This document shows, one piece after another, positions 55,553-64,000 of a DNA stretch of 64,000 nucleotides. The notes beneath the pieces were generated by a model. The model did not search any database and had not been told where the DNA came from. It worked only from the letters and a program-made list of their open reading frames with translations. Source of the DNA: Psococerastis gibbosa (lineage: Eukaryota; Arthropoda; Insecta; Psocodea; Psocidae); the NCBI GenBank assembly GCA_963971405.1, contig OZ020485.1, positions 36,351,921-36,415,920 of the forward strand, written 5' to 3'. The first letter of the stretch is position 1; every line of letters starts with the position of its first letter. The position numbers and the translations under genes are program-made.

Positions 55553-58095
55553 ACTTATACGTTCATCGCCATCATCAAGCCAACAACATATAAAGCATCA
55601 AAGATGTTCACACTTACTCGATCGCATGTTGGTTTCAAGAGACATATGGCCAGAGAGAGGAAAAACCACTCAAACAACGCGAACTACGTACCTAACTCTG
55701 GAAAACTTCAATTAATTAGAAATGTCAGAAACTTCATTCAACTTCATTTTTAATTGGATACATCAACTGCTGCGAAATATAAGAAAAATTCCCCAATGGT
55801 GGAAACACAAGAAATTTATTGCGTGGAACCGCACATACTATCAATAGAAACATCGTATCATTCTTAATGATCCTATATTCGACTAGAGTCGTTTGTTCAG
55901 GTACTTGCTAACACCGGTTACAGTAAGCCTCAGCTGCTTGCCCATTATCCCTCGAAATCGGTGTGGGTTGACCCTGCAGACGTAAACGAGTTAGATGTGT
56001 CCAAAAATTCACAATTACACGAAGAACCGATGGGATCGTTGCTGGAGCAAGGTTCATTGGGCCAATAAAGATAGGCTTACGTCTATAATTTATTTATTTA
56101 TTTATAATAAGCAGTTTAAAAAATATTCAACTGAAAACATTATCTGTGGAAGAACTGAAGGAGAAGGTCAGTGCCAACAGAGCAACAGCATACATACATT
56201 ACTGTCAGATATATCTGGAGCATACTGAAGTAGTGAACATTTATGCCAAAGTAAGTCTATTAGGGTCAAATCTCATTAAATTTTTAAAGGTATGTACAGG
56301 TCAATCATGATGAGTCAAGCATTTAACAAAAACTAACAATATACATTTACAGGTGGTTAATATCCTTAGCCTAGACTATCTGCGGAAAAAAGAGCGGATA
56401 ACTGAGGTGGATAGTATGTTCAGCCTTTGATTCTATTCTTGGCTGCAGGCAGTGCATTGTGCGTCACATAGCAGTTAGCTTTTGGTTATGAAATATTAAC
56501 AAATTGAAATTACTTAGTGTACATACTACTACATTAAGATGCACAGCCCACATAGAAAATGTAAATGGAGTAAATATGTGTACGGTATTGTCCTAAGTAT
56601 TGATTTCCAGCAAAACGACAGTAAAAACGTATTTAACCCGATACGAACGTTAGGCTGCAATTTACGCTATCTAAGCTATAGAGTTGAGAACCAAACAATG
56701 TTAGAAAATGGCTGGAAACAAAAGCTAAAAGTGCCATTGTACCGCAGTGCTGGAAACAACGCATTCAAGATTTCAAGTATCCATTACGAGTAATGGAGGT
56801 GTCAAGACTTACATTATCCTTCTCACAAAGATAATAATTCCCTCAAGAGTGACTTTACAAAAACTCCAGTCTAATTGATCAATTTGCTCAGCACATCAAG
56901 GTGGCCTCAATTCACCGACGGATAGAAATTAATCATCACTTATTTGCGACACAGAGCCCGTTTGTTATTTGGTTGTCCAATGTGGCCGCAAAAATTGCCA
57001 CAAGCTAACAATACCGAAATTTATTAACGCTCATGAGGATATTACGAAAGCCCTAGCAGGTGAATATGCAAAGAGAAAGGTGTTTATACTGACAACCATA
57101 TAAGATGTTATTATTTATTGAAGGCCTGGAACATCTTGTAATAACATAACCAGAAGTACAAGTAATATTAACTCTTGCATGTATTGAGGTCTAAGATAAT
57201 CAACCTATTAACAGCTTCAAAGACTGAATAACAGTAAGTAATCATATCATGGACATGAATATGAAATTCTTCAGTACAACCAATATCATAATAGGACCAT
57301 TAAAAATTTATAGCCTCAGGCAGGAGTCAGGATGAACTAGTCCAGTTGCACCAGCTTGAAGCCTTGACTCTTGAAAGATTATATCTTTGTAAAATACCTT
57401 AAATTAATTCTCTTTTGCATTTCTAACGTCGAATGAATTAATCTAAAGCTGTTCATAAAATAAACATTGGCAAACTTAGTTGGATGGCAGAATTATTGCA
57501 AGTTGACGTTCGTCGTGTATCTTTCTCATGTTTGGGTCAAGTTTCAGAGGACTAGTTTCTACAGATAAACTAAGTTAGGCAGGTACGCGGTAGCCCATAC
57601 TCCGCATAAATAAACAAAGACCGAGATCTTAAATTGCATCTTAACTGAATTATTTGGATTAAGTGAAGCTATTGAGGTTACAACGTTCTTTCGGAAAAGT
57701 CTACTTTGTTAGTAGGAAACATGGCAGTCATGACAGTCTCTTACTCTTACTATTTATGGGCTACCTACCATTTCCATGGCAACCAAGTCAAACTTAATTA
57801 TGCTGTACACATTTTATAAGGGTCAGGCTGTGAACGCACGATGACTCTAAAGAGTATTTCCAGGGACAATTTCGTTACAAAGAAATCTCAAAACAATGTC
57901 AGCCAACCTTATACTAGTGTGTAAACTGAAGTTAAGCTGTAGTCTAGACAGAATAAGGCGTGGTCTCGCAAAAAATATATCGCGCTATTTACATACGGCT
58001 AACATCCTGTTGCCCTATTGAACCTGATATGTACATTGAGAATGCATGTCAGTCCATCAGAAGCATTAGATCGTGACGAACAACATGAAGGTGAG
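55553..58095. other. No exon recognised; presumed first intron of the FERM gene
   Basis: If the 58-kb exon is real, this lies downstream of its donor. Frames at 55520-55753, 55995-56228 and 56539-56793 (+) have no motif. Confidence 0.4.
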
Positions 58096-58101
58096 ACGTA
58101 C
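58096..58101 (-). other. Splice donor of the FERM-type first exon
   Basis: The minus strand reads ATTCAG|GTACGT, a good donor in phase 0 at the end of the exon. Confidence 0.65.
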
Positions 58102-58185
58102 CTGAATTTCTTGAATCAATTCCTGTTCATCCAGCAAGATGACCTTGCAGTGATGGGAACGGATCTTCTTGCAGAAGCACCGCAT
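58102..58185 (-). CDS. Probable first coding exon of an EPB41L4/NBL4-type FERM protein
   Basis: Twenty-eight codons from ATG at 58185 to CAG|GTACGT. The N-terminus is M-R-C-F-C-K-K, and the exon then enters HHCKVILLDEQEL. Vertebrate band 4.1-like 4A starts with the same M-x-C-F-C pattern, followed by a C-x-V-x-LLDE strand that opens the F1 lobe of the FERM domain; the spacing agrees. FERM proteins of this group act at the cell cortex, linking membrane proteins to actin. A second in-frame ATG lies five codons upstream (58200), but the family start favours the inner one. The rest of the FERM domain must be in exons at lower coordinates; none was recognised. The plus-strand frame 58018-58341 is its shadow. 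Similarity is judged by eye over 23 residues. Confidence 0.58.
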
Positions 58186-58616
58186 GATGGAGCAGTCCAT
58201 CACTCCGCCTTCAAAATGTACTCAGCCCCTGAAAAAATGTCAAATAGTTCTTTTAGAATTAGCAAATACCGGCTGAAGCGGATAGCAATAAAGGTGACAA
58301 TAACTAATAAGAAGGATCGCAGTATTGTGAAGGGAAAGTAGATGACAGACGTACAATTGTAATTAATGAAGATGTTTCTGATCAACTTGTTAATTAAGAA
58401 CCAAATCAAAGGCCTTTTTGCTTGCGGAACCTCATTGATGGACACATTAAATAAATAAATAAATAAATAAACGTTTATTTGCAAAAAGACAAAGTCCAAA
58501 AATATGCAAATTAATAGATTTAGCCTATTATAAGCTAATAACAACTGAACATTAACTGACTACTGCATATCCATTCCAGCAGCCATACCAACAGAGCCTC
58601 TTCAAAACTGCAGCGA
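58186..58616. other. Upstream of the FERM exon; AAAT microsatellite
   Basis: An (aaat)n tract at about 58446-58472 is followed by acgtttatttgcaaaaagac, resembling a LINE tail. No promoter element is evident. Confidence 0.4.
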
Positions 58617-58848
58617 GCATGGTGTGCGTATCAAATCCTGGTCACCTCGGAATTAATCGTTTGACTTTACTATGTTTCCCAAGTGGTTCGGAATCCACTA
58701 TAATCAGGAAGTCCACCCTATCAGTCAACTCCCTTCTCCCTGAGGTGAAGGAGTCTGCCCTTAGGGTGCCTCAAGTTAAGAAACAGAGTCACTCCCCTCC
58801 ATGCTGAAAGGGTTGCTTAAAAGCAGGCGTTGGAAAAAAAAAACAAAT
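58617..58848 (+). repeat. SINE family S2, plus-strand copy
   Basis: It runs from caaatcctggtcacctcgga (decayed B box) through ggttcggaatccactataat and tcagtcaactcccttctccc to gcaggcgttgg and an A run at 58829-58838. This gives the family's 3' end and orientation. Confidence 0.68.
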
Positions 58849-59099
58849 AACTACTGCATATCCATAGTCAAAGAATTGAAAAAAAAAAATTATGATGAAA
58901 ATATTTCTACAAACCGTACCCGTACCTACAATCACCACAGCAAAGGGGGGAGGGCACTAGGCAAATATACATATATTGCCAGTATACAATTGTAGGCTTA
59001 ATCTGTATGCATTGAACAATATGCTTCGCTTAGCAAAAAAGGTTACTGTCGGTTCATACTGTACGTCCTGTAGGTACAGTACATCTTAAAGATTACTTA

Positions 59100-59947
59100 T
59101 TGCTTTCCAATTTATACGTAGTATAAAGAAGTTTTCAATTCCGAGATTTCAAAGGATTTACACGTTTTGAGGTCCCAGGAACCAAAAAAAAGTGGTTTTT
59201 ACGAAATGTCTGTCTGTCGTTCTCGCTGTCTGTCTGTTAATCGATTTCCGGGCAAAATACTCGGCCGATTTTGATGAAATTTTACATATAGGTTCAAAAA
59301 ATTCTACTTCGAGAATATTTATTTTTATTTTTGACTAACTCAATTTGGGGGGCTTCATTCTCAACAAACTCCAAAAAACGTCTAAAAAATTAATTTCTCA
59401 AAAACGGCTCCAACGATTTCTTTTAAATTCACATATATTGTAGTCGTTATTAATGTTAACAAAATGCGGGGGGTCGCTTGCCCCTTGATAGTTTGCTTCT
59501 GGGGATAAAAAAATAAAAAAAACTCAATTTTCATGCAAAATGACTAAAAAATAATTTTTCTGCGGAACCTTTCCATCGATGATTTCTACCTTCAGGTATG
59601 TTTTAGGTGTTTAATAGGGTAACAAAAACGGACAGGTTGCATTCCCAAAAATATATTTGCTTCTGTGCAAAAAATTATTTTTTGAGAAATTGTGGAAAAT
59701 TCCCGCTGCAATGCATTACGTGCCATGTGTCATTGTTACTACTGTTACAATGTATTGGTCTGTTCGTTCCAGAATATGCAATTAAGTTTTAAGGGGTTTT
59801 TAATATATTGCGGTGGACCCCCCCCCCCCCCTCGAGGGGTCTGAAATTTAACCATAGGGAAATTATTTCCTATGAAATTACACATGTCTATAACTACTAA
59901 TTTATAAATTAGAAAGCATGTTCGAGTAAACTCGGACCGGTTCTTTA
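59100..59947 (+). mobile_element. HINE-like repeat H4, full length, diverged
   Basis: It begins tgctttccaatttatacg, but the 5' hairpin partner is damaged (tataaagaag). It keeps the CTGT tract, a C run at about 59819-59832, the 3' subterminal repeat ataaattagaaagc, the hairpin cgagtaaactcg and the ggttcttta end. Confidence 0.72.
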
Positions 59948-61234
59948 GTTATGAAGTAGGCTATTTAGAGTTCTTATGCATTATGAATGAGCAAAGGTGT
60001 TTACTGGAGTGATACTTAGTTTAAAGGGCCAACCTCTTTGCTACAAAAATCAATTTGTAAAATGGGTATGTAATCTCATGTAAGCACAAAGGTTCCATTC
60101 TAACATTGTAAACAAAGGCAAACTCGGAAGATCACGATATATGTATACAAATTTACTGACATCATGCATGCATGCCCTTGGGGTAAAACCATCACATTTT
60201 CTTTCAGTAAATGGAATTTCCTGCTCCACGGCAGAGCCTACCTTGCTTGTCTCTTTCGACACACATATTCAAATTAGCATCAGCGCTCGCAAACGACAAA
60301 TGCAAGTCATTTCCCATAAACTAAGCCTATTTTCAGCGTTACAGTTGTTCATATTAGTCAAATTTTCATTTTACATCTATCACGAACCTCTACATATTGT
60401 ATGTATCGTAGCTCTTAAAATATGTCAACACAATATGAGGTTCCGCGAAGATCATTTGAAGGCGTAACTTATGGTACCTACTCAAGTGAATTCTGTTGTA
60501 ATCTTCAGTCAAAATTTGGACTCAATGAATGCCACAATGATCAAAATGCAAGGTTCAAACAACAATAAATTGATACTAGCCTGCCAACTGCCTACAGTAC
60601 ATAATATATCGTAACTAACCGATTTGTAAATTTGTTTTAAAAAAAAATCCATCTTGGACCCTTAGCAGATTCTGGGTACGAGCCTGTGTTAGTTTACTAG
60701 GGTAGTACATACAATAATAATTAATTAATAATAATAATAATAATAATAAACAGCAGCAAGTGGTGCAGAAGTACAATACCTACTAATGAATTAAGCTAGT
60801 TGTAAGTAATTATTTCTTATTGCTAGTTTCTGCAAATAATAGGTACTTTTCTATATACAATGGTAGTGACATAGTGTATGCTAGCTATTCAATAAGGCAG
60901 GAAGCTAGGATAATAGTAATGTACTGTAGATAAGAGAGGGATCATGAATAAGAAAATAAGGAGCTTGAAACGGTAAATTGTAAGGTAATGAAGCTATGAT
61001 TAATGTAAGGTTTTCTTTGCATACGACCATACTGTTTGGCATCCTCCCTCCTTAGGCCTATGCAAATTTCACTGTGGTAATGTTTAGATAACTTCTCCCC
61101 TTTGAATAAAACATAATATTACTTATTCCCTTTTGTCTCCAACTTATATAACGCCGTAAGCTGTCTCAATTAACTTGGAGTCCGAAGACAACAGAGGATT
61201 GACCATATAACGTGACATAACTTGCAATTACTTG
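59948..61234. other. No gene seen; ATA microsatellite
   Basis: A (taa/ata)n tract lies at about 60717-60750. Frames at 60050-60467 overlap on both strands and lack motifs. Confidence 0.4.
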
Positions 61235-61778
61235 TTGCTTTCCAATTTATACGTAGTATAAGGAAAGCTTTGTGACGGTCGAAATTTTCGATTCCGAGAT
61301 TTCAATGGATTTACACGTTTTAAGGTCCCAGGAACCCAAAAAAGTGGTTTTACGAAATGTCTGTCTGTCTGTTCGTTGATTTCCGGGCAAACTACTCGGT
61401 CGATTTTGATGAAATTCGGCATGTAGGTTCACAAAAATCATAAATCGAGATCTTTTTTTTATTTTGGGCTAACTCAATTTGGGGGGGTTTTATTCTCAAA
61501 AAACTCAAAAAAAAAAGTCTAAAAACATTATTTCCCGAAAACGGCTCAAACGATTTCTTTTAAATTCGCATATATTGTAGTTGTTATTAATGTTGATAAA
61601 ATGCGAGGGGTCGCTTGCCCCTTGATAGTTTGCTTCGGGGGGTAAAAAAATAAAAATATGTAAATTTTAATGAAAACTGGCTAAAAAATAATTTTTCTGC
61701 GAAACCTTTCTATCGATAATTTCTACCTTCAGGTATGTTTTAGGTGTTATATTGAGTAACGAAACCGGATAGGTTGCT
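61235..61778 (+). mobile_element. HINE-like repeat H5, 3'-truncated
   Basis: The 5' hairpin and CTGT tract are intact. Homology ends within gaaaccggataggttgct, the same internal region that continues in H2 and H3, so about 300 bp of the 3' end is missing. Confidence 0.7.
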
Positions 61779-62577
61779 GCTACTAGGGTATATATGAGTG
61801 ACACAGAGGCACACAGATTAAAGTCAATTCCAGTTAATTTTTCAGGAGAACCAAAAAACTGTAGAAGTGCCCTGTTATTTCTTCTAAACTCACTCTACTA
61901 TTTTTACGCTGGACTATACCAGATTGAGCTTCTATAATAAACTCAATAGATCTAGATATCAACCAGACGAATCCATCGTCGTCCAAAACTCAATTTCAGA
62001 AATTTGTGGACGTTGCCCGGTTTGCTTCTATACCACTCATATGAATGAATGAATACCGACTTTATTGCAATACATATGATAAGTTTGCAAAGCCCTCTGT
62101 TGGACATCTCTTCCACTGGTCGAGCAATGTCACACGTGCGAGTTGCGACTGCAGCAACTGGGAAGAGTGCACAGACAGGTGTTCATTTTAAAAAGTAAAG
62201 TTTTCGAATAGGAAACGAGGGTACACGTGCCATAGCTATCGATAAACCATTACACGTGTCCGGAAACAACTCATCAGTCCACCGGCTGAGTAAGCTACAC
62301 GTAAAAATGGGGATAAAAACTTTAGCAGTTTGCTTGATGGTGCCATTCATAATTCCGAGAGTAAAAGCTTTACAATTCCGATCGGATTTAGCTATAAAAG
62401 TGCTGCAAAACGTAACAATAATTTGTTGCCGGGGGGCTTAGCCGGGAAATGGCTGCCTTGAACGATGTGAACAGAACTTAAAAAATACAATAACATACGA
62501 AGTGCATATCACAAAATATCGGACATTATAGGTATACTGTACATATAAATACGACAATGCACAACAGCGGCCCGATC
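61779..62577. other. No gene seen
   Basis: gaatgaatgaataccgactt at about 62043-62062 resembles 47101-47130. A 61-codon frame at 62256-62441 has no motif. Confidence 0.4.
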
Positions 62578-62724
62578 ATGGCGATTTTAATACCGGGATT
62601 ATATACTCGTAATACCCTGGTATTAAAAATGTAAACAAGATAATTTTACAATGGAAAGTACTATTCAAAATTTGTTTGTTTACAGTTTTAACCCCGGGAG
62701 TAAGAAGTTAATACCAATCGTCAT
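62578..62724. repeat. Dispersed repeat M, MITE-like copy (147 bp)
   Basis: The left end atggcgattttaataccggg and the complemented right end atgacgattggtattaac form imperfect inverted repeats. The interior (ttttacaatggaaagtac) matches copy M3. No clear target duplication. Confidence 0.6.
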
Positions 62725-63359
62725 AATCGGCGCAATGCAGCAGCAACAAGTCTAATTTCATAGCACGTCAAAAGTGTTTCCTACAGCCTAATAGGAATCT
62801 TAAATAGCAGTCCACTGTACTGTAGTTTGTGACTGACAACCAATTAGCCAAATACAGTACCTACTGTACAGTATATATTTTTTGTTCGTGTAATCGTGTG
62901 CGTGTATAGAAGAAAAAGTTCATTTGAGCTGATATACGTGGTCCTGTCACAGTCAAGGCCTCAATGAGATAGAAGGTAAAGGTACGACCTATACTAAGAC
63001 CTTATTTGTAATTGCTGTGCTTGTATAGACGTATACTTTTTGTTGTCTCATTCACGTCCTTGTTGTGGTACCCCACCTCATAGTAGCAAATATGCAATGT
63101 ACGTGTATTCGCAGTTTACACATCAAGCTGCACCTGCCCCCCCCCCCTGTGTAACCTTAAATGTCTATTACCTAATACCTAAAATAATAATCCGGTTATG
63201 TGGTTAGACCCCTTCCGAAAAGAATCCTGGCTACGGCCTTGGGTGAGTGGGCGACTACTGTATGTTAATGCCATCAACCAATCAGGCCAATCCAAATGAA
63301 ATTTTCAGGTATGTTCATACTAGCCTAGTGTATTCTCAGCTACAGCTAACAAACTTTTT
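62725..63359. other. No gene seen; decayed hAT end
   Basis: tcctggctacggccttg at 63225-63241 equals one hAT MITE terminus, and a C run lies near 63138-63149. The opposite end and target duplication were not found. Confidence 0.4.
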
Positions 63360-64000
63360 TGATAGTGTACAATTCGAAAATTTTTGAAGACATTTGAAGA
63401 CTAAGTAAAGGATATATAAAACCCTTATCAGACCTATAGCCAGAGGCGTACAGTTATAGAATGATGGCGGGGGCAAAACTAAGTAGACATTTTGACGTCA
63501 TCAGGCAGGAAAAGGAACAATTGAAAATATAAGAGCAAAATAGTAGGGTTTTACGCATTTTAATAGTTGTTAAGTTTAGCTGTAGATTTTACAAAGCTAA
63601 AAAAGGAATGCTTACATTGATATTGCTGCAAAGGGGACCATGAAGTACGAACCACGTCTTACAATGCTCTCCCCCCCCCCCAAAAAGGAGGTGGCGGGGG
63701 CAAGTTGGACCGTGCCCCCCCCCCCACTTTACGCCCCTGCCTATAGAAACATATGGCTCGGAAACCTGGAATCTTACTGTCAATGACGCAAACAAACTGC
63801 GAGTAATGGAAAGAAAGATAATAAGGAGGAACTCTGGACCCCTATGTGAAGAGAGAGTGGCTTATAAGAAACAATGCCGAAACACCTGTAGACGCAATAC
63901 TCAACGGAGAATCGCGGGAACCCCAAAATTAGTCTATGCTATGCTTCCTTCATTTTCCCCAATTATATTTAAATAATTTAGAAAATTGTCACGTATGCAG
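63360..64000 (+). mobile_element. LINE ORF2 C-terminal fragment split by a hAT MITE
   Basis: After the MITE, codons read YGSETWNLTVNDANKLRV, MERKIIRRNSGPLCEERV and onward to a TAA near 63976. The YGSETW / ERKIIRR pair is a hallmark of LINE ORF2 C-terminal regions in animals. Before the MITE, the bases up to 63432 encode the YKTLIRP-type segment that normally precedes it, with an in-frame stop a few codons earlier. The copy is thus dead, and was interrupted later by the hAT insertion. Confidence 0.75.
63441..63739. mobile_element. hAT-type MITE inserted in the LINE
   Basis: The ends are cagaggcgtacagttat and, on the complement, caggggcgtaaagtggg. The flanks cctatagc (63433-63440) and cctataga (63740-63747) match at 7 of 8. 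Removing the element and one flank keeps the LINE codons in frame. Confidence 0.85.

Noticed and set aside
58018-58341. 107-codon plus-strand frame
   Set aside because: Opposite the FERM-type exon, which has family similarity and a donor site.
63134-63241. hAT MITE ending at tacggccttg
   Set aside because: Only one terminus is convincing and no matching duplication was found.
1-64000. CRISPR arrays, bacterial operons, phage or defence systems
   Set aside because: No evenly spaced repeats with unique spacers, no ribosome-binding sites or gene clusters; the sequence is clearly eukaryotic.

Overview
This is a gene-poor, AT-rich, repeat-dense window from an animal nuclear genome, most likely a large-genome arthropod. 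The support is GT donor splice sites, tRNA-derived SINEs, LINE 3' ends, many MITEs with target-site duplications (TSDs), a BEL/Pao LTR retrotransposon (absent from mammals) and host-exon codon use rich in GTC, CTC and ACC. There are no operons, ribosome-binding sites, CRISPR arrays or complete tRNA or rRNA genes. The arthropod assignment is inference.

Host coding content is very small. (1) 47923-48290 (-): one exon of an unrecognised helix-rich protein with a strong GT donor. (2) 58102-58185 (-): a probable first coding exon of an EPB41L4/NBL4-type FERM protein; later exons would lie at lower coordinates, across a very long intron or outside the window. (3) 3424-3851 (-): a frameshifted coding-like relic.

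The largest unit is a BEL/Pao element at 33964-39878 (-). It has two identical 634-bp LTRs, a 5-bp TSD (gtggt) and one open 1280-codon Gag-Pol frame. The frame stops after RNase H, so integrase is missing, and the reverse transcriptase carries YVED where YxDD is usual. It interrupts an older repeat of which another copy lies near 23.1 kb.

DNA transposon derivatives dominate the rest. Nine hAT-type elements have 8-bp TSDs (exact in four): 6681-7233 with 6699-6949 nested in it, 18405-18586, 46372-46553, 48419-48664, 51143-51306, 52453-52810, 54690-54864 and 63441-63739, the last splitting a LINE reading frame. A seven-copy foldback family (F1 to F7: 5865, 7319, 9880, 26452, 44520, 45130, 55060) shares GGCGGG-like tips and mostly TTA/TAA target duplications, but its arms differ between copies while remaining self-complementary. 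A six-copy family of about 850 bp (12971, 42743, 49528, 53821, 59100, 61235) has subterminal inverted repeats, a 3' hairpin and a CTGT tract, resembling Helentron-associated elements (HINEs). There are also a TTAA-flanked MITE (30491), two SINE families, an unclassified family of about 200 bp (P) and LINE 3' fragments at 14.3, 27.2, 32.5 and 63.4 kb.

The layout is therefore layers of nested insertion around a few host exons; no host pathway can be reconstructed from the window.
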